Assembly: GCF_016756535.1 (NCBI RefSeq)
Contig: NZ_AP023247.1
Location: forward strand, 2,790,501 to 2,854,500
Reading direction: 5' to 3'
Length of the DNA: 64,000 nucleotides
DNA from: Mesorhizobium sp. 131-2-1
Lineage (GTDB): Bacteria > Pseudomonadota > Alphaproteobacteria > Rhizobiales > Rhizobiaceae
In this document: in pieces, positions 33,848 to 42,075 of the stretch
Position numbering within the stretch: the first letter of the stretch is position 1
Layout: the number at the start of each line of letters is the position of its first letter
The notes under the pieces: model-generated
Database searches by the model: none
Told to the model about the DNA's origin: nothing
What the model saw: the letters and a program-made list of their open reading frames with translations, nothing else
Made by a program: the position numbers and the translations under genes

Positions 33848-34771
33848 GTGAAGAACGCGATCCTGATAGCCGGGCCGACCGCCAGCGGCAAGTCGGCGCT
33901 TGCGCTGGATCTCGCCGAGCGCCAGGGCGGCGTCATCGTCAACACCGATTCCATGCAGGGCTATTCTGTGCTCGACGTGCTGACGGCGCGGCCGAGCCCG
34001 GCCGATCTTGCCCGCGCGCCGCATTGTCTCTACGGCCATGTCCATCCCTCGGTCGCCTATTCCACTGGCGCCTGGCTGCGCGACGTGACGAAGCTGATCG
34101 ACGACGGGGCGCTCGCCGCACAGCCGGTGATTTTCGTCGGCGGCACCGGGCTCTATTTTCGCGCACTGGCGGAAGGGATTTCGGACATGCCGGACATTCC
34201 GCCGTCGATCCGCGACCGCTGGCGCTACGAGCTCAAGGAGCAGGGTGCAGAGAGGCTGCACCGCATCCTGATGCGCGAGGATTCTGCGGTCGGCATGCAG
34301 CTCAGGCCGACCGACGGCCAGCGCATCGTGCGGGCGCTGGAAGTGCTCGACGCCTCGGGCCGTTCCATCGCGGAATGGCAGGCGGCGCGCGGCCAGCCGC
34401 TGATCGACCGCGACAGCGCGCGTTTCCTGGTGATCGAGCCGGACCGGGCGGAGCTGGTCGGGCGGATCGAGACGCGGTTCGACCGCATGCTCGACAAGGG
34501 CGCGCTGGAGGAGGTCAAGCAGCTCATGGCGCTCGGCCTTGATCCCGACCTGCCGGCGATGAAGGCAATCGGCGTGCGCGAGTTGCAGGCGGCGATGGCC
34601 GGAGAGATGGGCTTCGCAGAAGCAATTGAGCGCGCCAAGATCGCGACGCGGCAATATGCCAAGCGCCAGGCCACCTGGTTCCGCCATCAACTGGGTCCGG
34701 AATGGCGGCGCCTGCATTCAGTCGGCGGCGCGATGCCCGCGATTGATCTCCGGCCGCTAATGCAATCATAA
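33848..34771 (+). CDS. miaA: tRNA dimethylallyltransferase
   Basis: 307 residues from the GTG at 33848, which follows GGCGAGGG. P-loop GPTASGKS (residues 9-16), DSMQGYSVLDVLTARPSPADL (the usual DSxQxY motif with a Met after Ser), FVGGTGLYFRAL and QRIVRALEVLDASGRSI, then KQLMALGLDPDLPAMKAIGVRE and TRQYAKRQATWFR close the family pattern. It adds a dimethylallyl group to A37 of tRNAs that read UNN codons. The open frame extends 280 codons upstream antisense to serB and is not coding. Confidence 0.94.
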   Translation: MKNAILIAGPTASGKSALALDLAERQGGVIVNTDSMQGYSVLDVLTARPSPADLARAPHCLYGHVHPSVAYSTGAWLRDVTKLIDDGALAAQPVIFVGGTGLYFRALAEGISDMPDIPPSIRDRWRYELKEQGAERLHRILMREDSAVGMQLRPTDGQRIVRALEVLDASGRSIAEWQAARGQPLIDRDSARFLVIEPDRAELVGRIETRFDRMLDKGALEEVKQLMALGLDPDLPAMKAIGVRELQAAMAGEMGFAEAIERAKIATRQYAKRQATWFRHQLGPEWRRLHSVGGAMPAIDLRPLMQS

Positions 34772-34873
34772 AACTAAAACAAAAACCGGACATTCTCGCT
34801 CAGGTTGTCCGGGTTAACCCTCCGTAAGGCCCTGCATGGCATAAGGTCCTTGGGAAGTTTCCACGGGGAGCAG

Positions 34874-35665
34874 ATGCGTTTCCATAAGGCGGAATCCGCT
34901 TTTTTCGTCTTTATTTTCGTGATCCTGGCCGCCGGCCTGGTGACGCTGCACGCCTATGGTCTCCTGCAAGCCATCGCCACCGACCTGGATACGGCTTCCC
35001 GCATCGAAAAGATCAGGTATCTCAACAGACTGCTGTTCGCGACCGGCGTGCTGCTGGCGACCGCGCTGTTCTTCGGCGTGTTCTTCATCTATCCGCTGAT
35101 CCGCCGGCAGGCGACGGAAGAAGGCAAGTTGCGCGCCATGACGGTCTCGCTCAGCGCGCGTTCGGAAACGCTGGAGCACGCGGCCCTGACCGACGGGCTG
35201 ACCGGCATGCAGAACCGGCGCTATTTCGACGACGCGCTGAAGGAATATCTCGAGGAGTTCCGCCGCATCGAAAAGCCGGTCGGGCTGATGATCCTCGATC
35301 TCGACCATTTCAAACAGGTCAACGACACGCATGGCCACGATGTCGGCGACGAGGTGCTGAGGGCGGTCGCCGGCTGCCTGAAAGGCATGACGCGCTATCA
35401 CGATGTGGTGGCGCGGCTCGGCGGCGAGGAGTTCGCCGTGGTGACGCCGAACATGGACGCCGAACTGCTGGCCAAATTCGCCGAGCGCATCCGCAAGGCG
35501 ATCGCCAACATGTCGGTGCTGTCGGGCAATGTGCGCCTGAAGATCACCACCAGCGTCGGTCTCGCCGTCTGGGACCGCAAGGAAACGGCCGAGGACTTTT
35601 ATCGTCGCGCCGACCGCCAGCTCTATGAGGCGAAGAGGCAGGGACGCAACCGCGTCTGCGCCTAA
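34874..35665 (+). CDS. Membrane-bound diguanylate cyclase (GGDEF)
   Basis: 263 residues from the ATG at 34874 (GGGGAGCAG before it). Two membrane helices (about 8-30 and 53-75) enclose a short periplasmic loop of about 20 residues; a helix then joins the GGDEF domain. The active site reads GGEEF (183-187) and the inhibitory site RxxD is present (RYHD, 174-177) with the correct five-residue spacing, so the enzyme should make cyclic di-GMP and be product-inhibited. DLDHFKQVNDTHGHDVGDEVL carries the metal and GTP residues. The periplasmic loop is small for a sensor. No phosphodiesterase gene is adjacent. Confidence 0.93.
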   Translation: MRFHKAESAFFVFIFVILAAGLVTLHAYGLLQAIATDLDTASRIEKIRYLNRLLFATGVLLATALFFGVFFIYPLIRRQATEEGKLRAMTVSLSARSETLEHAALTDGLTGMQNRRYFDDALKEYLEEFRRIEKPVGLMILDLDHFKQVNDTHGHDVGDEVLRAVAGCLKGMTRYHDVVARLGGEEFAVVTPNMDAELLAKFAERIRKAIANMSVLSGNVRLKITTSVGLAVWDRKETAEDFYRRADRQLYEAKRQGRNRVCA

Positions 35666-35806
35666 ATCCCGGAGAGAATTCATGAGGCCGGCCGACTGAC
35701 GCGGCTTTCTCGACTTCCGGTGCTCACGGACTTCATGTCCGCTCCGCTCCGGGTTCTCGAAAGCCAAGTCATTCAATCCGGCCTGATGAATTCTCTCTCG
35801 GGATTT
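35665..35806. repeat. 140-bp inverted-repeat element (RIME/RPE-like)
   Basis: The segment is bounded by arms of about 27 bp (35666-35692 and 35779-35805) that are complementary except for one mismatch and one extra base; both include GAATTCAT or its complement and CCGG ends. Inside is a second pair (GGCTTTC / AAAGCC with nearby CCGG) and a central hairpin CGGAC-TTCAT-GTCCG. This nested design resembles the palindromic mosaic elements of rhizobial intergenic regions. It begins at the diguanylate cyclase stop codon and ends about 35 bp before the herA-like stop, so it separates two convergent genes and could act as a terminator. Confidence 0.72.
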
Positions 35807-35841
35807 TCCGAACTCCTGTTCCGAACCGAACGGAGAACAGA

Positions 35842-37671
35842 TCAATCGTTCTGTGGGCGCATGCCGAAGGTTGCGGGTTTGAGGCCGTAGCGCGTGTCGA
35901 AGTCCTCGTCCGGCTGCATGCGCGGGGCGGCTGGCTTGCGATAGTCCGGGTCGCCGGCCTGGCGGGCCGTGTCGACGACCTCGGCGAAGGCCATCTGCTG
36001 CTGCGGCTTCGGCACGTTGCGCAGCCGCTCGACGATGGCGGCGAGATCGACGTCTTCGCCGGTTTCGGACGGCACCGCTTTTTCGCGCGTGCCGGTGCCC
36101 GGAATGAGCTCCTGCGCCAATTTCTCGAACTTCAATCGCATGGTCGTCGCCACGCCCTCGCCGAAGGCAATGGCTTCGCGCTGGCCCATCGAAGACAGGA
36201 AGGCCAGCGTCGAGGCCGAGGAATCGGCGATCGCCGAACGGATGATCGCCTGGTCCTGCTCGTTGGCCAGCCGCATGGCGAAGAAGGTCGAGCATTGCGA
36301 CAGGATGGTCGGGTCGAGCTCGCCCGGGCGCTGGGTGACGACGCCGAGATAGCAGCCGTATTTGCGGCCCTCCTTGGCGATGCGCGACAGTGCGTGCCTG
36401 GTCGGCGCGAAACCGAGCCGGGGATCGGCCGGCATGTAGCGATGCGCTTCCTCGCACAGCAGCAGCAGCCGCAGCCGCCCCTCGCTCCACAAAGCGAGGT
36501 CGAAAGCCAGGCGCGCCAGCACCGAGCAGACGGAATTGACCACTTCGGATGGCATGCCGGCCATCTCGAAGCAGGTCACCGGACGGCCATGGTTCGGCAC
36601 GCGGAAGATATTGCCGATCGTCTCGTGGATCGTGTCCTCGATCAGGCGCGAGTTGAACATGAAACGGTAGCGGGGATCGGACGCCGCCGATTCGATGCGC
36701 GTCTTCAGCGATTTCAGCGTCGGACGGTCGTTCTTGCTCTCGAGCATGCCCATGCGCTCGTCGATCTGCTTGATGAGATCGGCGATGCGGTAGGGCACCG
36801 GCGTATCGGCCGTCAGCGCGTCGCTGCCGCGCCTCAGATAGGTGCCGGAACCGGGGTTGCGATAGAGGTTCTTGGCGGCGGGGATGAGATCGCGCAGCAC
36901 ATCGACTTCCTCAGGCTCCGTCTCGCGCCCGCGAAACAGCACCTCGGCGAACTCTTCCAGCCTGAACATCCAAAAGGGCAGGTCCAGCGTCTTGGAATCG
37001 ACCCTGACGCAATATTCGGGCAACGAGGCGGCGAACTCGTTGTGCGGGTCGAGGATGAGGATGCGCAGATCGGGCCGAGCCTCGATCGACTTGCGCAAGA
37101 GCAGCGACACGGCTGTGGACTTGCCGACGCCGGTGGTGCCGACGATGGCAAAGTGGCGCGCCAGCACATCGTCGATGGCGATGTTGGCGTCGATCGCCTC
37201 GTCCTGCGAGAGCGTGCCGATGGTAATCGAATGCCGCCCGGCAAGGTCGTAGACAGCCTGCAGGTCGCGGCTGCGGATGCGGTGCGCAATGGCGCCGATA
37301 TGCGGATAGGTGGTGATGCCGCGGTCGAAGACCGGCTTGGCGCCCGGCTCTGGGCCGTCACGCACTTCGCCGATCAGCTCGATGCTGACCTCGATCGGGT
37401 TCTGGCCCTCATTGCTCCAGGCGCGGTCCGACTTGCCGATTTCATAGACAAGGCCGACGGTTCGCGTCGAGCCGAGATTGATCGAGATCATCTTGCCGAC
37501 GGTCCATAGACCGGTGACCGTGCCTTCGACATCGTCGGCGTAGGCGCTGATGGTGGCGCGCGCGCCGTCGCATTGCACGACATTGCCGAGAATGCGCTTG
37601 TCGTTCTGTTCCCTGTTGCGGCGCTCCTGCGAGATCGCTTCCCCCACGGAGGCTTCGCGTTCGACAAACAT
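35842..37671 (-). CDS. HerA/DUF87-type ATP-binding protein
   Basis: About 609 residues. An N-terminal beta-barrel (HAS-barrel, about 20-110) precedes the RecA/FtsK-like motor with Walker A GTTGVGKST (178-186), ILILDPHNEF just after, Walker B LLLLCEEAHRYM and the TQRPGELDPTILSQCSTFFAMRLANEQDQ sensor region. HerA proteins are hexameric DNA translocases that act with the NurA nuclease in end resection or with partners in phage defence. Neither NurA, Sir2 nor any nuclease is next to it here. The start is uncertain: ATG at 37671 is chosen; ATG 37689 and TTG 37704 are alternatives. It is divergent from the XRE regulator. Confidence 0.85.
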   Translation of the reverse strand: MFVEREASVGEAISQERRNREQNDKRILGNVVQCDGARATISAYADDVEGTVTGLWTVGKMISINLGSTRTVGLVYEIGKSDRAWSNEGQNPIEVSIELIGEVRDGPEPGAKPVFDRGITTYPHIGAIAHRIRSRDLQAVYDLAGRHSITIGTLSQDEAIDANIAIDDVLARHFAIVGTTGVGKSTAVSLLLRKSIEARPDLRILILDPHNEFAASLPEYCVRVDSKTLDLPFWMFRLEEFAEVLFRGRETEPEEVDVLRDLIPAAKNLYRNPGSGTYLRRGSDALTADTPVPYRIADLIKQIDERMGMLESKNDRPTLKSLKTRIESAASDPRYRFMFNSRLIEDTIHETIGNIFRVPNHGRPVTCFEMAGMPSEVVNSVCSVLARLAFDLALWSEGRLRLLLLCEEAHRYMPADPRLGFAPTRHALSRIAKEGRKYGCYLGVVTQRPGELDPTILSQCSTFFAMRLANEQDQAIIRSAIADSSASTLAFLSSMGQREAIAFGEGVATTMRLKFEKLAQELIPGTGTREKAVPSETGEDVDLAAIVERLRNVPKPQQQMAFAEVVDTARQAGDPDYRKPAAPRMQPDEDFDTRYGLKPATFGMRPQND

Positions 37672-37824
37672 AGATGGCCTGATCCCCATTCCCTCGGCGT
37701 TCAACCTACACAGTTGAGGTTAAGCCGGGGTGAGGTCGGATGGTGTAGGCGGCGTTAAGAGGACCGCGAAGATTCGATCAAACGCTCCCTTTCATTCGGT
37801 GTTGTGGTTCGGTATATTGAACGA

Positions 37825-38391
37825 ATGAATGATATAGCGAATAACATTTCATCCAGCCTCGGCAACAGGATACGCTCGGAACGGACCTTGCGGGGCTGGT
37901 CTCTGGCGGAACTCGCGGAGCGTTCCGATGTGTCGAAGGCAATGCTCAGCACCATAGAGCAGGGCAAGACCAGCCCGACCGCGGCGCTGCTGGTGCGTAT
38001 CGCGGCGGCCTTCGGCATGACGCTGTCCACGCTCATTGCCCGGGCGGAACTCAAAGGCGGCGGCCTGCTGCGCGAAAGCGAGCAGCCGGTGTGGCGCGAT
38101 CCGGCCACCGGCTATGTCAGGCGGCACCTGTCGCCGGTGTCGGAGATGCCGCTCGAACTGATCAAGGTGCGGTTGCCGGCAGGCGCGAGCGTCAGCTTTC
38201 CCGCGGCGTCCTACGCCTTCATCAAGCAGCAGATCTGGCTGATCGGCGGGCGGCTCGATTTCACCGAAGGCGATGTCGTGCACAGTCTTCGGCCCGGCGA
38301 CTGCCTGGCGCTCGGCGCGCCGTCCGACTGCACCTTCCATGCCCCGGGTCCGGACGCCGCCGACTATCTGGTCGCGCTGGTCAGGGGCTGA
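37825..38391 (+). CDS. XRE family regulator with C-terminal cupin domain
   Basis: 188 residues. A Cro/CI-type helix-turn-helix (LGNRIRSERTLRGWSLAELAERSDVSKAMLSTIEQGKTSPTAALLVRIAAAFGMTLSTL, about 11-70) is joined to a cupin-like barrel (about 105-185, ending GDCLALGAPSDCTFHAPGPDAADYLVALV). Such two-domain regulators often control small-molecule catabolism and sense a metabolite in the cupin. The ATG at 37825 sits seven bases after TATATT, so the transcript could be leaderless. The 102-aa gene follows after four bases and is probably in the same transcript. Confidence 0.87.
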   Translation: MNDIANNISSSLGNRIRSERTLRGWSLAELAERSDVSKAMLSTIEQGKTSPTAALLVRIAAAFGMTLSTLIARAELKGGGLLRESEQPVWRDPATGYVRRHLSPVSEMPLELIKVRLPAGASVSFPAASYAFIKQQIWLIGGRLDFTEGDVVHSLRPGDCLALGAPSDCTFHAPGPDAADYLVALVRG

Positions 38392-38395
38392 CGGC

Positions 38396-38704
38396 ATGGC
38401 TCGACGTCCCCGACGCTCGCACAATGGCGGGCCGCCGCTCGACGACTATGACGGTCCGCCCTGGGGCAAGGGCGATGCCTACATCTTCCTCGCCTGGCAG
38501 GCCGCCCATGCCAAGGCCTGGAAGGCGCCGAGCCGCGACGTCATGCTGATGCGGCTGGACAGGGCCGAGCGGCTCGGCCTGACCTACGAGGAATACACGC
38601 TCGAGATCCTGGAGCGCGGCCGACACCTCGGGGAAGACGACACCGAACGGATCGCCGAAATCCGCTGCGCCAGGAAGCGAAGGCGGTTCAGCCATTTCTC
38701 GTGA
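38396..38704 (+). CDS. Conserved-looking hypothetical protein with an HNGGPPLDD motif
   Basis: 102 residues, starting four bases after the XRE gene. The protein begins MARRPRRSHNGGPPLDDYDG, and the HNGGPPLD motif is, from memory, recurrent in small rhizobial proteins of unknown role. The remainder is amphipathic and helical (AYIFLAWQAAHAKAWKAPSRDVMLMRLDRAERLGLTYEEYTLEILERGRHL), without membrane segment or signal, and ends in a basic stretch. No enzyme motif is visible. Confidence 0.65.
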   Translation: MARRPRRSHNGGPPLDDYDGPPWGKGDAYIFLAWQAAHAKAWKAPSRDVMLMRLDRAERLGLTYEEYTLEILERGRHLGEDDTERIAEIRCARKRRRFSHFS

Positions 38705-38755
38705 CGCCAGGTTTTCCGCGCCACCGAAATTCACCTCCAGGGAATATTCCGCACC

Positions 38756-39283
38756 ATGAGTTCCATAGAAATCAGCATCCTGAGTGAGGCGGCCGAGACG
38801 GAGAAACTGCTGGCTACGCTTCTTGTCGACACCGTGGCCGGCGGCGGGTCGGTGAGCTTCATGCACCCTTTGGCGCCAGATGCCGCGGAGGCCTTCTGGC
38901 GGAAGTCGCTTGCGGCGGCGGCGCGAGGCGAAAGGGTGGTACTGGGCGCATGGGATGGCGAGGTCCTTGCCGGCACGGTCACCTTGCTGCTCGACTTCCC
39001 TCCCAACCAGCCGCACCGAGCCGAGATCGCCAAGCTGATGACCCGCATCGACCGTCGCGGCCAGGGCGTGGCGACCCGCCTGATGCGGGCCGCCGAAGAC
39101 ATCGCCGTGGGGAGAGGCCGCACCTTGCTGGTGCTGGACACGGCAAGCGAGGACGGAGCTTCCGGCCTTTACGAGAGACTGGGATTCAGGCTGACCGGCG
39201 AAATCCCGGACTTCGCGCTGAAGCCGCATGGCGGATTGACCGGCACGCTGATCTACTGGAAGCGGATTGGCGGATTGGGCTAA
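38756..39283 (+). CDS. GNAT family acetyltransferase
   Basis: 175 residues with a clear acetyl-CoA pyrophosphate loop: AEIAKLMTRIDRRGQGVATRLMRAAEDIAVGRGRTLLVLDT (RRGQGVA is the Q/RxxGxG/A motif A, near residue 100), then ASGLYERLGFRLTGEIPDFALKPHGGLTGTLIYWKRI, where the GLYERLGF helix is motif B. The length fits single-domain GNAT enzymes. The substrate is unknown. It may belong to the XRE transcript (52 bp gap). Its stop overlaps the convergent LysR gene by four bases. Confidence 0.9.
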   Translation: MSSIEISILSEAAETEKLLATLLVDTVAGGGSVSFMHPLAPDAAEAFWRKSLAAAARGERVVLGAWDGEVLAGTVTLLLDFPPNQPHRAEIAKLMTRIDRRGQGVATRLMRAAEDIAVGRGRTLLVLDTASEDGASGLYERLGFRLTGEIPDFALKPHGGLTGTLIYWKRIGGLG

Positions 39284-40170
39284 CCCGGCGCTGACCTGCC
39301 TCCGTCCAGGCGTGACAGCAGCCACAGGCGAAAGTCCTGTTCGGCGCGTGTCAGCCGCGCGGACGAAGCGCGTGTCAGGAAATGGCCTGAGCTGCTGGAA
39401 AGCTCGAAGCCGGAAAGCGCCACGAGCGCCTTGCTGGCAAGTGCCGAATCGATCAGCGGCCTGGAGCCCAGCAGGACGCCGGCGTCGGCCTTGGCCGCCT
39501 CCATGGCGGCGACGAAACTGTCGAAGCGATGCGAACGTCCGGGATGTCCCGGCACGCCGGCGGCGGCAAACCATTCGGCCCACATTTCGCGAGCCCCGGC
39601 GACCAGGAGCAAGGGCAGGGAAGTCCACTCCGCATTGCCGGCAAGGGCCGGGGAGGCCACCGGCACCAGCCGCTCGACCGTCAGCCTGTCCGCCTCGCGA
39701 CCGGGGAAATTTCCGTTGCCGAAGCGGATGTCGAGCACCGAGCCCGGCTGGTCGTAATCGGTGGGGCGGTGAATGGTCACGACGTCGAGCTGGATCCGCG
39801 GCAGGGCTCTCGCCAGGTCGGGCAGCGCGGGCACGAGCACCAACAGGGCAAAGGAGATCGGCACCCGTATCGTCACGGTCTGGACGGCACGCGGCTCGAA
39901 CAATTCCGTGGTGCTGTTACCGATGGTGGCGAAGGCCGACTGGATGTGTGGAAGGTAGGCGGCGCCTTCCGGCGAGAGCGCCACACCGCGGGCAAGCCGC
40001 AGGAACAGCCTGGTCTTCAGCCGTTGCTCGAGGGCGCGAATGTGCTGGCTGACGGCGGCTTGCGTGAGTCCGAGCTCGGCCGCGGCGGCGGTGAAGTTCG
40101 ACTGCCGCGCCGCCGCCTCGAAACTGCGCAGCCAGTCGAGCGGAGGCAAGGTGTCGACAGCTCTAGCCAT
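39280..40170 (-). CDS. LysR family regulator, probable controller of tmpA-tmpB
   Basis: 296 residues. The N-terminal helix-turn-helix PPLDWLRSFEAAARQSNFTAAAAELGLTQAAVSQHIRALEQRLKTRLFLRLARGVALSPEG (about 9-68) is typical of the GcvA-like LysR subgroup, followed by the two-lobed effector domain. It is transcribed away from the dioxygenase gene at 40268 with only 97 AT-rich bp between, the usual layout for a LysR regulator and its target. Its ligand is probably the substrate or a product of the adjacent pathway, which is inference. Confidence 0.88.
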   Translation of the reverse strand: MARAVDTLPPLDWLRSFEAAARQSNFTAAAAELGLTQAAVSQHIRALEQRLKTRLFLRLARGVALSPEGAAYLPHIQSAFATIGNSTTELFEPRAVQTVTIRVPISFALLVLVPALPDLARALPRIQLDVVTIHRPTDYDQPGSVLDIRFGNGNFPGREADRLTVERLVPVASPALAGNAEWTSLPLLLVAGAREMWAEWFAAAGVPGHPGRSHRFDSFVAAMEAAKADAGVLLGSRPLIDSALASKALVALSGFELSSSSGHFLTRASSARLTRAEQDFRLWLLSRLDGGRSAPG

Positions 40171-40267
40171 TAGAAATCCATAGTCATAGTCCGAAAAATG
40201 ATAATTTGAGTTATGGCTTTGAAGTCACCATCATGCAACCGAAACCCTGCCGATACGGCGCGGAAAG
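40171..40267. promoter_or_regulatory. Divergent LysR / tmpA control region
   Basis: 97 bp, AT-rich against a GC-rich background, with repeated ATAGTC words (CATAGTCATAGTCC at 40178-40191) and several T-N11-A patterns of the sort bound by LysR proteins (near 40195-40215). No clear -35/-10 pair could be fixed. Confidence 0.4.
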
Positions 40268-41434
40268 ATGGAGCTTCTGGATATGCTGACCAAGGCGCTG
40301 ATCGGCGACGAGGGACGGACGGTCGAACTTGCCTGGGAGAACGGGACGCGCACCCGGTTTCATGCCATGTGGCTGCGCGACAATGCATTGGACGATAAAA
40401 CGCGCAGCGCCGGCAACGGGCAGCGCCTGATCACCATCCTCGACATTCCGGCCGAGACGCGGATCGCGGCGGCCTCGATCAAGGGTGGCGCGCTGGAGAT
40501 CGGCTTCGTGCCCGAGCAAAAGACCGTCAGCTTCCCGGAAGCCTGGCTGTACGCGCATGCCTATGACCGCGTCGAGCTGCGCAAGGGTGGCTGGACGGCC
40601 GACGTGGTTCAATGCTGGACCAGGGCGACGATGCAGAATTCGGTGCCGCGCGGGGCGTACGCGGCTGCCCGAAACGATCGCACCGTCCTCAGGGAATGGC
40701 TTTCGGCCGTGAGGACCTACGGTTTTGCGGTGATGGATGGCCTGCCGGCGGAATCGGGCGCGCTGTGCAAGGTGTCCGACCTGTTCGGCTATATCAGGGA
40801 GACCAATTACGGGCGCTGGTTCGAGGTGCGTGCCGAGGTCAATCCGAACAACCTCGCCTATACCAATCTCGGCCTGCAGGCGCATACCGACAATCCCTAC
40901 CGCGATCCGGTGCCGACGTTGCAAATCCTTGCGTGCATCGAGAACACGGTCGAGGGCGGCGAGTCCAGCGTCGTCGACGGCTTCGCCGTTGCGGCCGCCC
41001 TGCAGGCCGAAGATCCGCAAGGGTTCCGGCTGCTGAGCTCCTACCCGGCGCGGTTCGAATATGCCGGCTCGTCGGGCGTGCGGCTCAAGGCCAAGCGTCC
41101 GATGATCGAGCTCGGACCGGATGGCGAGCTGATCTGCATCCGCTTCAACAACCGCTCGCTGGCACCGACGGTCGACGTGCCCTTCGCGGAGATGGACAAA
41201 TATTACGCGGCCTATCGCCGGTTCGCCGAGCTGATCGAGGATCCGGCCTTCGAGGTGACGTTCAAGCTGGAAGCCGGGCAGGCCTTCATCGTCGACAACA
41301 CCCGCGTCATGCATGCGCGCAAGGCGTTCTCCGGTTCCGGCAAACGCTGGCTGCAGGGCTGCTACGCCGACAAGGACGGGCTGCTGTCGACACTGGCGGC
41401 GATCGAGCACGATTTCAGGGAGGCGGCGGAATGA
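40268..41434 (+). CDS. tmpA: Fe(II)/2-oxoglutarate dioxygenase of the gamma-butyrobetaine hydroxylase family, probable TmpA
   Basis: 388 residues. The iron ligands of the 2-His-1-carboxylate triad are visible as His206 and Asp208 ([11 protein letters not shown]) and His349 ([12 protein letters not shown]), with the 2-oxoglutarate Arg following in [11 protein letters not shown]. The N-terminal domain keeps the MWLRDNA motif of gamma-butyrobetaine hydroxylases but lacks the zinc-binding cysteines. The next gene is an HD-domain protein overlapping by four bases, the pairing known for TmpA/TmpB, which hydroxylate 2-trimethylaminoethylphosphonate and then cleave it to glycine betaine and phosphate. 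Without that neighbour, carnitine synthesis would be the default call. Confidence 0.72.
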   Translation: MELLDMLTKALIGDEGRTVELAWENGTRTRFHAMWLRDNALDDKTRSAGNGQRLITILDIPAETRIAAASIKGGALEIGFVPEQKTVSFPEAWLYAHAYDRVELRKGGWTADVVQCWTRATMQNSVPRGAYAAARNDRTVLREWLSAVRTYGFAVMDGLPAESGALCKVSDLFGYIRETNYGRWFEVRAEVNPNNLAYTNLGLQAHTDNPYRDPVPTLQILACIENTVEGGESSVVDGFAVAAALQAEDPQGFRLLSSYPARFEYAGSSGVRLKAKRPMIELGPDGELICIRFNNRSLAPTVDVPFAEMDKYYAAYRRFAELIEDPAFEVTFKLEAGQAFIVDNTRVMHARKAFSGSGKRWLQGCYADKDGLLSTLAAIEHDFREAAE

Positions 41435-42021
41435 GCGGACAGGAGCTGAACGCGGGCAACATCGTCGAGTTCATCGCCGACATTTTCGAGCGGCGGGGCG
41501 CGGAGTCCTATCTCGGCGAACCGGTCACCATGTCCGAGCATATGCTGCAGGGCGCGTGGCTCGCCGAGCAGGACGACGCGCCGGAGGAACTGGTGGCGGC
41601 GGCACTGCTGCACGACATCGGCCACTACACCAGCGAGTTCGGCACCTATTCGCCCGACGATGTCGAGGACAAGCATCATGATGAAGCCGGCGGCGAGGTG
41701 CTGGCGCCGTTCTTCCCGCCGGTCATCGTCGAATGCGTGCGCCTGCACGTCTCGGCCAAGCGCTATCTCTGCGCGACGGACCCGACCTATTTCGGCAAGC
41801 TCTCGCCGGCATCCGTGCACACGCTGTCGCTGCAGGGCGGCCCGATGAGCGCCGAGGAGGTGGCCGAGTTCCGCAGAAACCCGTTTCATGAGGCAGCGGT
41901 GCGCGTCCGCATCTGGGACGAGGGCGGCAAGGTCGCCAACATGAAGACGCGGGCGTTTCGCGACTACGTGCCGCTGCTGGAACGGGTGGTGAGGAAGTTC
42001 GCCGCTGTAGGGGCCGCCTGA
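41431..42021 (+). CDS. tmpB: HD-domain diiron oxygenase of the PhnZ/TmpB type
   Basis: 196 residues. Metal-binding residues of an HD fold are in place: His37 (MSEHMLQGA), His61-Asp62 (LLHDIGHY), His65 and a later [12 protein letters not shown]. Tyr27 and Glu30 (ESYLGE) have the same spacing as Tyr24/Glu27 of PhnZ, which gate the substrate iron. PhnZ and TmpB are mixed-valent diiron oxygenases that split the C-P bond of 1-hydroxyphosphonates. Together with the upstream dioxygenase, the predicted products are glycine betaine and phosphate. The ATG overlaps the tmpA stop by four bases. A related inositol-oxygenase-like activity is the alternative. Confidence 0.72.
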   Translation: MSGQELNAGNIVEFIADIFERRGAESYLGEPVTMSEHMLQGAWLAEQDDAPEELVAAALLHDIGHYTSEFGTYSPDDVEDKHHDEAGGEVLAPFFPPVIVECVRLHVSAKRYLCATDPTYFGKLSPASVHTLSLQGGPMSAEEVAEFRRNPFHEAAVRVRIWDEGGKVANMKTRAFRDYVPLLERVVRKFAAVGAA

Positions 42022-42029
42022 TACAGGCG

Positions 42030-42054
42030 GGAGGTACGGCGTGGCCGCACCTCC
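42030..42054. terminator. Hairpin terminator between convergent tmpB and the flavin monooxygenase
   Basis: Six-bp arms GGAGGT / ACCTCC (42030-42035, 42049-42054) with a 13-base GC-rich loop that can pair further. The following TGTTGT is only partly T-rich. Confidence 0.45.
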
Positions 42055-42075
42055 TGTTGTGGCGTAGCGGCAGGC

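Noticed and set aside
34786..34812. Hairpin with CCGGACA/TGTCCGG arms after miaA as a terminator
   Set aside because: The loop is 13 bases and no T run follows; it could be a weak terminator but is not supported well enough to list.
35842..39283. Possible defence island around the HerA-like ATPase (XRE regulator, small unknown gene, GNAT)
   Set aside because: No nuclease, Sir2, toxin or other effector; neighbours are typical metabolic or regulatory genes in a different transcript.
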